The position numbers and the translations under genes were made by a program. A DNA stretch of 64,000 nt, from NCBI RefSeq assembly GCF_000186865.1, contig NW_008705561.1, positions 1,093,932 through 1,157,931 of the forward strand, read 5' to 3'. Below are positions 26,284 to 34,879 of the stretch, piece by piece (position 1 is the stretch's first letter; every line of letters begins with the position of its first letter). Source of the stretch: Aureococcus anophagefferens (lineage: Eukaryota > Sar > Pelagophyceae > Pelagomonadales > Pelagomonadaceae). A model generated the notes under the pieces. That model saw only the letters and a program-made list of their open reading frames with translations. It did not search any database and was not told where the DNA came from.

Positions 26284-28290
26284 CTAGCAGCCGGGCGCCG
26301 CGTCCAGCACGATCTGGTCCGCCTCGCAGCCGTTGGTCACGTGCGCGAGCCTCGACAACCCGGAAACATCCTCCCACTGGTTCGTCGACGCGCAGACGAA
26401 GACGTCGAGCTCGTCGAAGATGCTGTGGAGGCTCCCGAAGCCCGTGATCGTCTTCATCGCGTCGTTGCAGACGACGCCGAGGAAGTCCGCGATGGTCTCG
26501 AGCTTGCCGAAGCCGCCGATGTGCTCGAGCGCGTCGTTGTAGTCCAAACGCAGGTGGCCCTGGCCCTCGCCGTAGACCGCCTCGCCGTCGACGACCTTGA
26601 GCTCGTCGAAGCCGTCGACGCGGACGAGCGCGGCGTTGTGGTTGATGTTGACGTTCATGACCGAGGCGAGGGCCTTGAAGGCGTCCATGGTCTCCAACTT
26701 GTCGTTCTCCGCGACGTAGATGTAGCCCGCCTCCGTCAGCGACGCGAACGACGCCGCGCCGAGCGTCGCGAGGCTCGGGTTGCGCGATATGGTGACGTCG
26801 CCGCCGACCTTGTCGCCGACGGGGTTCGGCCTGAAGTGCTCGAGCTTGCCGAGGCCGATGCTCTCCAACTTGGCGTTGTCGGAGATGACGACGTTGCCGC
26901 CGACGAAGGTCACGGCGTCGAAGCCCCGCAGGTCCGCGTGCTCCGGGCTGTCCTCGAAGGTCAGATGCAGACCGACGTGCTCGAGCCGCTCGAAGCCCGC
27001 CGTCGACGTGCCTTGGAGGTTCTGCACCGTCACGGAGCCCGTGAACCCCGTCACGTCGCCCATGTCGAAGTCGCCGGAGACGTCGTCGAAGACGCCGTCC
27101 GGGTCGAAGCCGACGCGCAGGCCGCCGCGCACCGTGCCCTTGCAGCCCGTCGTCGGGACGCCCTTGCCCTCGGGGTTGCCCCCGAAGTCGACGACGAGCC
27201 TCCCGTCCTTGATCGCGTAGTAGCCCTTGCCCTTGGCGTCGTCGCAGGGCGTGCCCGCGTTCGCGTCGTCGCCTTCGGCCGCCGCCGTCGTCGTCGCCGC
27301 CGCCGTCGTCGTCGCGCCGCTCGCGGCGCACGCGCCGCAGGATGCGGCGCAGGCGACCGACGCTACCTCCGCGCCCCGCTTGTCCTTGTGCCAGCCGCAC
27401 ATCCTGCCCCACTTGCGCTTCCACTTGTTCTTGGCGAGCCACGCGCAGTCGCGCTGCTTCTTCTTGTGCGTGAACGAGAACGTCACCGAGTCGTGGAAGT
27501 CGTTGTGGTTGGGGCCGCAGGCCTTCGCGCAGGCGACGGCGACGCGCTCGGAGCCCTCGGCGTCGCACAGGCCCTCGGACGCGACGGCGGCGCACTCGTC
27601 CCCCGAGAGCCGGAAGTGGTCCGAGTCCTCGCAGGGGGGGGCCTCGAAGTCGGCGCCGCCCTCGGTCACCGCGCCGGCTTCGTCGCCGACGGACACCGAC
27701 GGCGGCTCCGACGCCACGACCTTGAGCTCGGAGAAGCCCGACGCGGACGACGAGTCCGTGGCGCTCAGGACGTGGTCCATGACGATGTGGTCCGAGCCCG
27801 TCGTCAGAATCGTGGCGAGGTCAGAAGCGCCTTGGGCCGTGTCCGCCGCGGCGGCGTAGGTCACCGTAAATTTCTTCTTCCTCTTTTTTGTCGTCGGCGC
27901 GATGTCGATGGCGACGAGCGCCGCGCTCCAGGCCCACGCCTCGAAGCCGGCCAGCAGGACCGCCGCGTTCGCGTCCTCGGCGGCCTCGGCGGCCGTCAGA
28001 CCCGCGAAGTCGACGGCCCCGACGACGGTGAAGGGTGCGTCGCCGAGGGCATCGAGGGTCTCGGCCGCGATCTCGGCGGCGCTGCACTGCTTCTTCTTGT
28101 AGTCGCAGCCGTCGGTCTTCTTGCACTTGCCCTTGGACAGCTCGGAGCACGAGATGCCGCAGGTCTTCTTCTTTTTGTCCCATTCGCAGCGGTGCGACTT
28201 CTTTTTGCACTTCTTTCGCCGCGTGATCTCGGCGCACGGCCTCGCGGCGGCGAGGCCGAGGCCGACGACGATGACGACGGCCAAGCGCAT
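26284..28290 (-). CDS. Secreted Cys-rich protein with receptor L-domain-like repeats
   Basis: 668 residues from ATG 28288-28290, chosen for its signal peptide ('LAVVIVVGLGLAAARPC'). A Lys/Cys-rich region follows (about 20-72), with repeats of the type 'CEWDKKKKTCG' and 'CDYKKKQC'. Near 225-345 are two ShK-like Cys clusters ('DECAAVASEGLCD...CAKACG' and 'CAWLAKNKW...CAASCGAC'), separated from the C-terminal part by a Thr/Ala linker ('ATTTAAATTTAAA'). The C-terminal 300 residues repeat 'GGNVVISDNAKLESIG', 'GGDVTISRNPSLATLG' and 'LRLDYNDALEHIGGFGKLE', the solenoid of receptor L-domains. It is probably a cell-surface or extracellular binding protein. The 5' interval (28291-28661) holds no other gene. 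Confidence 0.75.
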   Translation of the reverse strand: MRLAVVIVVGLGLAAARPCAEITRRKKCKKKSHRCEWDKKKKTCGISCSELSKGKCKKTDGCDYKKKQCSAAEIAAETLDALGDAPFTVVGAVDFAGLTAAEAAEDANAAVLLAGFEAWAWSAALVAIDIAPTTKKRKKKFTVTYAAAADTAQGASDLATILTTGSDHIVMDHVLSATDSSSASGFSELKVVASEPPSVSVGDEAGAVTEGGADFEAPPCEDSDHFRLSGDECAAVASEGLCDAEGSERVAVACAKACGPNHNDFHDSVTFSFTHKKKQRDCAWLAKNKWKRKWGRMCGWHKDKRGAEVASVACAASCGACAASGATTTAAATTTAAAEGDDANAGTPCDDAKGKGYYAIKDGRLVVDFGGNPEGKGVPTTGCKGTVRGGLRVGFDPDGVFDDVSGDFDMGDVTGFTGSVTVQNLQGTSTAGFERLEHVGLHLTFEDSPEHADLRGFDAVTFVGGNVVISDNAKLESIGLGKLEHFRPNPVGDKVGGDVTISRNPSLATLGAASFASLTEAGYIYVAENDKLETMDAFKALASVMNVNINHNAALVRVDGFDELKVVDGEAVYGEGQGHLRLDYNDALEHIGGFGKLETIADFLGVVCNDAMKTITGFGSLHSIFDELDVFVCASTNQWEDVSGLSRLAHVTNGCEADQIVLDAAPGC

Positions 28291-28661
28291 GGTGAGAATG
28301 AATGCTAGGCGCGCGGGAACACCTGCGAGCGGGGTCTGCGCGTCGGGGTTCCGAGGGGGGCGCCGACGGACGATAAGCGTCGCCTGGACCCCAGTTGGTG
28401 CGACCGCCGCCGGCCCGCCGACCGGGCGACGACGCCGGGGCGCTCGAAAGTCGCACCCCGCGGCTCTCGGGGGGGCTTCATGGTGTGATATGTTCACGGC
28501 GGGCGGCGGTCGCGGGACGCCGGCGGCGCGCGATCACTTGTGGCTCTGAGACGTTGCCGTGCGCACTCGTTTCGTGAGGATCGTGTTGAACTTGAAGAGG
28601 CACGCTCCTCGCGCGCGCCGCGCGACGTCAGCCTGACGTCGGAGGACGGCGCACACACACG

Positions 28662-30098
28662 TTACAGCTCCCCCACGAGGCGCGCGGCCTCGTGGACGTC
28701 GGCCCCGAGGTTGTGGACCGGCGGGCAGTGGATCGACTCGGCGACGCGGACGCAGCCGTCCTCGTCGCCGCGGGAGACGGTCGCGTAGGCCTGGGGCTTG
28801 GACATGCTCAGGCCGCCGCCCTCGGGCCAGTAGAGCGCGGGGATCTGGGCGAAGTCGTCGACGGGCAGGAGCGCGAAGACGTTGGCGTCGACGTCCCGGG
28901 ACGTCTTCCGGACGAAGAGCGCGCGGCGGTCCCGGACGTCGCCGAGGTCGTACGCGCCGAGGTAGTAGGGCCCCCAGGGCCGCTCCTTCTTGTCCAGCGC
29001 CGGCGCGCGGTAGCGCTGCTTGCCCGAGGACCAGGGGTAGTGCTCGTCCATGCGCACGTAGAACGACGCGCGCATCGCGACGCGGCCGCCTCCGCCCGTC
29101 GCGTCGTCGTAGAACTCCACGGGCTTCGGCGCGCCCGAGTCGCGGAAGGGCGACGCCATCAAGACCGAGGGGAAGAACGTCTCGTCCGGGATGTGGGGCT
29201 TGACGCGGCCCACGCCCTCGACGACGACCGTGCCGTTCACGAACCACTCGCGGAGCTTGTTCCTGCGTGGAAATCAACGACCGGTCTGGGGGGGCCCCGC
29301 CAAACTTTTCAGAACTCTCGGTCAATTCGAAGTCGATTCGGCTGATTTTTGGACAAATCGATTGCTCTCATCCAGTTCTCGAAGCACAGCAAAAGAGCTC
29401 GCGTCGAGACCGTCGCAAACACTGAAGTCGGGTTGAAGAGTTGATTTCCACGCGGGCTCGCGCGCGACGGTGCCGGGCGCGTCGAGCTCGTCGACGACGT
29501 GCCGCGCGAAGGCGCGGCTCAGGATCATCCACTGGGACCCGTAGAAGGCCTCCAGTTCCGGCACGTCCGCGAGCATGGGGTGGGGGTAGGCCTGCTTCTT
29601 GTGCCAGCCGTCGCCGAACTCCTGCCGTCCCGTCGGCCGGAGGCCCGTCGGGCAGCTCGGCGCGCTCGTCATGAAGTTGAGGTGCTTGATGGCCGCGAGC
29701 GTCTTGCGCGTCGAGAGCGGCGTGAGCACGGGCCAGGTGTCGCCGGAGAGGTTGATGAAGACGTCCCAGTCGACCGGCGAGCGCAGCGCCTCGCGCATGC
29801 CCCAGAGCGTGGGCTCGTTCATGGACCAGCGGCCCCAGCGCACGTCCGTCCTCTGCGCCCACTGGACGTTGGACCGGTTCTTCGTGAAGGGCTTCATGGC
29901 CTCGTCTTTCGTCGTCGTCCACGCGTGCTTGGCGTCGACGTGGACGAGGTAGAGGTTCTCCGGGTCGTAGATGGCGTCGAGCAGCAGGCTCGCGGACCGC
30001 AGGGTCGCCTCGTCGTGCGCGACGATGAGGTAGGCGATCTTCGGCAGCTCGGCGGCGCATGCCGCGCCGAGCGCAGCGAGCGTGAACAGCGCGCGCAT
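28662..30098 (-). CDS. GT14-family (core-2/I-branching-like) glycosyltransferase, two exons
   Basis: Start at ATG 30096-30098, giving a signal peptide or anchor ('LFTLAALGAACAA'). Exon 1 (30098-29452) has the GT14 hallmarks 'IAYLIVAHDEATLRSASLLL', 'YDPENLYLVHVDAKHAW', 'DWDVFINLSGDTWPVL' and 'FYGSQWMILSRAFA'. Exon 2 (29262-28662) resumes with 'NKLREWFVNGTVVVEG' and 'IPDETFFPSVLMASPF', the family's 'DE.FF.T.L.NSPF' segment. Joining at GT 29451 / AG 29263 is in frame (phase 2) and restores the family order. GT14 enzymes add xylose or GlcNAc to glycans in the Golgi. The 189-nt intron has terminal inverted repeats and is listed separately. Confidence 0.8.
29263..29451 (-). mobile_element. Introner-like intron with terminal inverted repeats
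   Basis: A 189-nt intron in the GT14 gene, read on the minus strand. It begins GTGGAAATCAAC and ends GTTGATTTCCACGCAG. The first 12 bases are the exact reverse complement of the block before GCAG, and the match extends to 14 bp when the flanking GC on each side is counted. The GT donor is therefore inside the left terminal repeat and the AG acceptor lies just outside the right one. It is A/T-richer than the exons. Introns built from short DNA transposons (introner elements) are known from Aureococcus and Micromonas; assignment to such a family is inference. Confidence 0.7.
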
Positions 30099-30218
30099 CG
30101 CAAATGGTGCCTCGACCTCTCGAAGCGCTCGAAGCGAGGACAAGAGGAAGATGCATGCAAGGTGTAGTCAACACCCGTGGACGCGCGGGTGCACGACCTC
30201 CTCTAACCCGGCCCCCGC

Positions 30219-32801
30219 CTAGGCGCGGGACTTGCCGCCGCGGGACGGGACGTCGGCGAGGACGAGGTCCTCGTCGGGCGGCGGCGCGGCGAAGAACTCC
30301 GCGGCCGTCGCGGCGGCGGCGCCCTCGAGCGCCTTCGCGGCGTCGGCGCCCGCCTCGATGCCGCCGAAGTTGGCGCTGTCGACGACGGCTTCGTAGACCC
30401 GCTTTCGCCCCTGCGTGGCGACGACGGCCTTGGTTTTGGCGTCGTAGTCGAAGGCGATGGGTTTCGTCTCGTCCGCGCCGCCCGAGAGCACAGCCTCGGC
30501 GACGACGTCCTCGAGGTAGCGCTGCACCGCGCGGCGGAGGGGCCGCGCGCCGTAGCGCGCGTCGGCGGCGCCGCTCTCGATGATGGCGTCCTTGAGGGCG
30601 TCGGAGACGCTGAGCTGCAGGTCGTTGTCCGCCGCGCGCGCGTCGACCTCGCGGAGCATGCCGTCGAGGATCTCCCCGAGCTGCGACCGGAGGAGCGAGT
30701 CGAAGACGACGATCTCGTCGAGGCGGTTGAGGAACTCCGGGCGGAAGTTCGACGCCAGCGCGTCGTTGACGTCGACCTTGATGGCGTTTCGCATCTCCGC
30801 GCTCGGCTCGCCCTCGGCGCCCCGCAGCGTGTCGATGACGGCCTGGCTCCCGACGTTCGACGTGAAGATGACGATGCAGTTCGAGAAGTCGACGGTCCGG
30901 CCCTGGGCGTCGGTGAGCCGCCCGTCGTCTAAGATGCCGAGCATGATGTTGTAGACGTCCGGGTGGGCCTTCTCGATCTCGTCGAAGAGGAGCACCGTGT
31001 GGCCGTTGCGGCGGATCGCGTTCGTCAGCTGGCCGCCGTCGTCGAAGCCGACGTAGCCCGGCGGCGACCCCAGCAGCCGGGACACGGTGTGGCGCTCCAT
31101 GAACTCGCTCATGTCGAAGCGCACCATGTTCGACTCCGCGCCAAAGTACGTCTTCGCGAGCGTCTTCGCGACGAACGTCTTGCCGACGCCCGTGGGCCCC
31201 GCGAACACAAAGGACGCGACGGGCTTGTTCTCCGCGCGCATGCCCACGCGCGCGCGGCGCACGGCGCGGGACACGGCGGCGACGGCCGCGTCCTGGCCCA
31301 CGAGGTCCGCGTGGAGCTCCGACTCGAGCTCCATGAGCTTCTGCGCCTCGGGCCGCGACAGCTTCGCGACGGGGATGCCCGTCCACGTCGACACGACGTC
31401 GGCGACGTCGTCCTCGCTCACGACGCTCTCGGCGAGCTGCTCCTCCTCCGCGCGGACCTGCGCGCGCGCGCCGGCCTCGTCGAGCAGGTCGATGGCCTTG
31501 TCCGGGAGGAAGCGGTCGTTGACGTAGCGGTCGCCGTAGGTCGCCGCCGCCGCGAGGGCGAGGTCGCTGTAGGTGACGTCGTGGAAGTCCTGGTAGTCCT
31601 CGCGCAGGCCCTCGAGGATCTCCACGGTCTCCTCGACGGACGGCTCCGCGACGTCCACCGGCTGGAACCGCCGCTCCAGCGCCGGGTCCTTCTCGACGTG
31701 CTTGCGGTACTCGCCGACCGTCGTCGCGCCCATGACCTGGAGCCCGCTCCGAGCCAGGGCCGGCTTGAGGATGTTGCCCGCGTCGATGGCGCCGTCCGCC
31801 GCGCCCGCGCCGACTAAGGTATGCAGTTCGTCGATGAAGAGGATCGTGTCGCCCTCCTCCGTCGCCTCGGCGATGACGGACTGGAGGCGCTCCTCGAACT
31901 CGCCGCGGTACTTGGTGCCGGCGACGAGCATGGCCATCTCGAGCGTGTGCACGCGCTTGCCCAGCAGCTTCTTGGGCACGTCGCCGTCGGCGATGCGCTG
32001 CGCGAGGCCCTCCGCGATGGCCGTCTTGCCGACGCCCGGGTCGCCCACGAGGCAGGGGTTCGACTTGCGCCGCCGCAACAGGATCTGCACGACCCGCTTG
32101 ACGACGTCCTGGCGCCCGATCATGGGGTCGAGCTCGCCGTTGCGCGCCAACTCCGTCAAGTCGACGCCGCACGACGCGAGCGTCGTCGGCTTGTCGTCGC
32201 CGCCGCCGACGCCCACGAGCTCGCCCTTGGCGCGCTTCGCGTCCTTCTCGACCTGCTTGGCGAGCGCGGGCACGTCGATGTCCATGTTGTTGAGCACGAC
32301 GACGGCCTCGGAGTCGGCGTCGCGGAGCAGCGCGAGCAGCAGGTGCTCGCTGCGCACCTCCTCGGTCTTGAGCGCCGCGGCCTCCTCCACGGCGACCTTG
32401 AACGCCGCCTTGGACCGCCCCGTGAAGGGCAGGGGCTCCTCCTCGCGCCGGAACAGCTCCGCGACGTCGCCGACGACGCCGCCCTTTTTTCCGCCGATCT
32501 GCGCGCGCGCGCCCTCGAGCGTCGCGCCGGCGTCCTCCAGGGCGGCCTTGGCGTTCTCGGGGCACTGCAGCACGCCCAGCAGGACCTGCTCCGTGCCCAC
32601 CTCGGACAGCCCGGCCTTGCGCGTCTCCTGCTGGGCGTACATCAAGACATTGACGGCCTCGGCGTCGAACTTGTCGAAGAGCTGCACGACGACGCCGCGG
32701 CGCGTGTGTGCGACTGTGCGCGTGGTGATGCGCGGGCCCACGAGGGCCGCGGCCGTCGCTAGCAGCGCGGCCAGCGCGAGGCGGTGCGGGATCGTCATCA
32801 T
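30219..32801 (-). CDS. clpC: ClpC/Hsp100 chaperone ATPase, plastid
   Basis: 860 residues from tandem ATGs at 32796-32801, followed by a hydrophobic leader ('LALAALLATAAALVG') suited to plastid import. The Clp N-domain is present in two half-repeats ('FDAEAVNVLMYAQQETRKAG', 'KAAFKVAVEEAAALK'). AAA-1 has Walker A 'GDPGVGKT' and Walker B 'ILFIDELHTLVG'; AAA-2 has 'GPTGVGKT' and 'VLLFDEIEKAHPDVYN'. A middle coiled region and the 'LDEAGARAQVR' segment are typical of ClpC rather than ClpB, whose long M-domain is absent. It unfolds proteins for the plastid Clp protease. In many other algae clpC is on the plastid genome; here it sits among nuclear genes. It ends 120 bp from the GT14 start. Confidence 0.9.
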   Translation of the reverse strand: MMTIPHRLALAALLATAAALVGPRITTRTVAHTRRGVVVQLFDKFDAEAVNVLMYAQQETRKAGLSEVGTEQVLLGVLQCPENAKAALEDAGATLEGARAQIGGKKGGVVGDVAELFRREEEPLPFTGRSKAAFKVAVEEAAALKTEEVRSEHLLLALLRDADSEAVVVLNNMDIDVPALAKQVEKDAKRAKGELVGVGGGDDKPTTLASCGVDLTELARNGELDPMIGRQDVVKRVVQILLRRRKSNPCLVGDPGVGKTAIAEGLAQRIADGDVPKKLLGKRVHTLEMAMLVAGTKYRGEFEERLQSVIAEATEEGDTILFIDELHTLVGAGAADGAIDAGNILKPALARSGLQVMGATTVGEYRKHVEKDPALERRFQPVDVAEPSVEETVEILEGLREDYQDFHDVTYSDLALAAAATYGDRYVNDRFLPDKAIDLLDEAGARAQVRAEEEQLAESVVSEDDVADVVSTWTGIPVAKLSRPEAQKLMELESELHADLVGQDAAVAAVSRAVRRARVGMRAENKPVASFVFAGPTGVGKTFVAKTLAKTYFGAESNMVRFDMSEFMERHTVSRLLGSPPGYVGFDDGGQLTNAIRRNGHTVLLFDEIEKAHPDVYNIMLGILDDGRLTDAQGRTVDFSNCIVIFTSNVGSQAVIDTLRGAEGEPSAEMRNAIKVDVNDALASNFRPEFLNRLDEIVVFDSLLRSQLGEILDGMLREVDARAADNDLQLSVSDALKDAIIESGAADARYGARPLRRAVQRYLEDVVAEAVLSGGADETKPIAFDYDAKTKAVVATQGRKRVYEAVVDSANFGGIEAGADAAKALEGAAAATAAEFFAAPPPDEDLVLADVPSRGGKSRA

Positions 32802-33191
32802 CACGCCTGTGCTGGCTCCAGAGCTGGATGTGGCCGGGGTTTGGCGGCCCGTCGTCTCGTCGCGTCGCGGCCAGGCCGCGGCGGCTAGGGCATGCTGCGT
32901 AAAGCAGGTGCCATGCTGCGCGGCGAAGGCCTGGGCCTGGCGCGACGGAGGCGTCGGCGATGGCCGCGTCATCGGCGAGCGCGACGCGGCGCTGCGGGCC
33001 GCGGCCGACGAGGCCGTGCGCGCGGCGCGACGAGGGACACTGCGTCTCGCCCTCCGACCGCGCCTCGAACGCCTTCTGGAACATGGGCATGAAGATGGTC
33101 TCGAGCTGGTTGGACATGGAGACGCATGCTATTGTGAAACGAGTGAGGGAGCCTCTGAGCAGAAGGCTCGAGGTCATCAACATGACCTAAC
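32802..33191. other. Upstream region of clpC, no clear gene
   Basis: 390 bp holding short frames on both strands. The minus-strand one around 33060-33120 reads 'MSNQLETIFMPMFQKAFEA', the plus-strand one 'NAFWNMGMKMVSSWLDME'. Neither has support beyond being open. Confidence 0.4.
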
Positions 33192-33518
33192 ATGGCGGCG
33201 TCCATGGATGATGTCGCCCACATATATGACTACGTGGAGCACGTGCCGGTCAACAAGGCCTACAACAAGCTCAAGAATCTTGCTGTCGTCGGAAACAATA
33301 ACATGGGCCTTTGTCTCTGTAGTCCTGGGGGGCAGGTCTTCCCTTTCCACCCAGCGGCGCCTTCGGCGGCGCGAGCGGCAGCTTGCAGCAGCCAACCAAC
33401 CACGGCGCGGGCGCGTTGCCGCGGCGGCTGCCTGGCGAGACCGTACGCAAACCACGACCACGAGCTCCGGCCGCGCGCGACGGCGCGCGCGTCGCGTCTT
33501 CTTCGGCTGCAACTATAG
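33192..33518 (+). CDS. Hypothetical small protein, doubtful
   Basis: A 108-codon frame from ATG 33192. The first 45 residues ('MDDVAHIYDYVEHVPVNKAY', 'NKLKNLAVVGNNNMGLCLC') look like ordinary protein with mixed codon use; the rest turns into Ala/Arg-rich drift. It may be a first exon whose continuation I cannot place, or chance. It runs straight into the GGTAATTACC repeat cluster. Confidence 0.25.
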   Translation: MAASMDDVAHIYDYVEHVPVNKAYNKLKNLAVVGNNNMGLCLCSPGGQVFPFHPAAPSAARAAACSSQPTTARARCRGGCLARPYANHDHELRPRATARASRLLRLQL

Positions 33519-33529
33519 CCGCCGGAGTA

Positions 33530-33985
33530 ATTTGGCGGTATATTACCGGTAATGGTAATTACCGGTAATTACCGGTAATTACCCGGTGCCATAATTCGAT
33601 ACCGGGTAATCCGCGTACAGGCCGCGGTCCGCTAGTACACGTGGCTGACGATCCGAGCGTCGCGGCCCGTCGCGGTCGTGTTTCGCATCGCGGTCGACGC
33701 GCGGCGCGAAACCGCGACCGAGCGGCTGCTCGTCGCGACGTCGCGACGGGCGCGCCGGGCGACGCCCCCCACGCCGTAGCGCGCCGCCGGCGTTGTCGCG
33801 TGGAAGCCACCTAAAAGAGAATTCGGTCGACACGCGGGTTCGCGGTGGTCCTTTCGAGCCGCCATACCGCCTCTAGCCGTCCGCGGACGCCCTGATTACC
33901 GGGTAATTACCCTTCTGCGGTAATTACCCGGTAATTACCGGTAATTACCGAGGCCTCCCGGGCATTACCCGGTAATCCGGCCCCC
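33530..33985. repeat. Two clusters of GGTAATTACC palindromes bounding about 300 bp
   Basis: Left cluster: three exact head-to-tail copies of the 10-bp palindrome GGTAATTACC at 33554-33583, with near-copies on both sides (TTACCGGTAATGG, ACCGGGTAATCC). Right cluster: exact copies at 33902, 33919, 33930 and 33940, with variants such as ATTACCCGGTAATCC to 33980. Between them (33610-33890) is GC-rich sequence without a convincing gene. The clusters could be the ends of a short non-autonomous element, a structured minisatellite, or binding sites (each unit has a TAATTA core). Confidence 0.85.
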
Positions 33986-34065
33986 ATAGCTGCAACACTT
34001 CATGGTGCCGAACTACTCAGTGGCTCGTCGCATTGAAGCTCGGTGTGGACACGCCAGCTCTCGTG

Positions 34066-34735
34066 ATGAAGCTCGCCCTCGCGCTAGCGCTCCTCCCCGC
34101 TGCCTCGGCCTTCGCGCCGTCGCGCTCCGGCGCGCGCGCGACGACGGTGACCAACATCGCCGTCGGCGATTCGGTGCCCGCCGACACGGTCCTCGTGAAG
34201 GAGTTCCCCTTCGACACGATCGACGTGCCCGCGCGCCTCGCCGGCAAAAAAACGATCGTCCTGGGCCTCCCCGGGGCGTTCACGCCGACCTGAACCGGCG
34301 CGCAGGCGCGCCTTCGCCGCGTCGCGTCGTTTGCGCCTCCCGCGCGCGTCGAAACCGAGCCGCGGTCGCTCGCAGGTTCCCGGGTACATGAGCAAGGAGG
34401 ACGAGCTCAAGGCCAAGGGAATCGACGAGATCCTCGTCTACTGCGTCAACGACGCGGCGGTCATGGAGGCCTGGTCCGACAAGATGAACGTCAAGCCCAA
34501 GAGCCTCGTGACCATGCTCGCGGACCCCGGCTGCAAGTTCACCGAGGCCATGGGCCTCGCGATGCCCGCGGACGAGGTGCCGCCCCAGCTCGGCTACGTG
34601 CGCTCGAAGCGCTACGCCGCCGTCTTCAACGACGGCACGCTCGAGCAGCTCTACGTGAGCTACGCCAAGGGCGACCCCGCCGGCGACGACGACCCGAGCG
34701 CGTCGCTCGTGGAGAACGTCCTCCCGAAGCTCTAA
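34066..34735 (+). CDS. Selenocysteine peroxiredoxin (Prx5/PrxII type), plastid-targeted
   Basis: Start at ATG 34066 gives a signal ending 'LLPAASAFAPSRSG', a textbook ASAF|AP heterokont plastid motif. The fold follows: 'GKKTIVLGLPGAFTPT' and then, exactly where this family has its peroxidatic Cys (AFTPT-C), an in-frame TGA at 34291-34293. Reading TGA as Sec (U) gives 'AFTPT-U-TGAQ'. A 70-nt GC-AG intron (34306-34375) in phase 0 then leads to 'VPGYMSKEDELKAKG', keeping the family spacing (C-x3-[HQ]-[LV]-P-G). The rest is complete ('ILVYCVNDAAVMEAW', 'LADPGCKFTEAMGL', 'KRYAAVFNDG'), ending TAA at 34733-34735. It reduces peroxides, here probably in the plastid. A SECIS-type hairpin follows the stop. 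A GT donor at 34321 is possible but adds five residues. Confidence 0.82.
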
Positions 34736-34789
34736 GCGCCTCGCCGCGGCCGCGGCGGCGATGAGAAGACGCACCGCAGCCGCGCCGGC

Positions 34790-34879
34790 GACGCTCCCGA
34801 TCGGACAATGACGCCCCGGGCCGGACCCGGGGGCTCGCGAGAGCCCCCGCCGGCCCGGGGCCGACACCCCACGGGCGTC
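34790..34879 (+). promoter_or_regulatory. SECIS element (form 2) in the 3' UTR
   Basis: Starting 55 nt after the peroxiredoxin stop. Core ATGA at 34808-34811 faces CGA at 34862-34864, giving tandem G.A/A.G pairs and a C.C step (12.62) as in the SECIS quartet. Above it is a 12-bp perfect helix (34813-34824 with 34850-34861), then an unpaired ACC on the 5' side (34825-34827), then a 9-bp helix (34828-34836 with 34841-34849) capped by a GCGA loop. A weaker lower helix pairs 34790-34799 with 34872-34879. AA is the commonest apical bulge; CC is a known variant. This is read directly from base pairing, with function inferred from the model. Confidence 0.85.

Noticed and set aside
29368..33183. 1271-codon minus-strand open frame
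   Set aside because: It is the shadow of clpC and the GT14 gene in another frame; composition is Arg/Gly/Ala drift with no domain.
34291..34293. TGA as a true stop making the peroxiredoxin a pseudogene
   Set aside because: Everything downstream is intact and conserved, the TGA is at the one position where Sec is functionally expected, and a SECIS-type hairpin follows.
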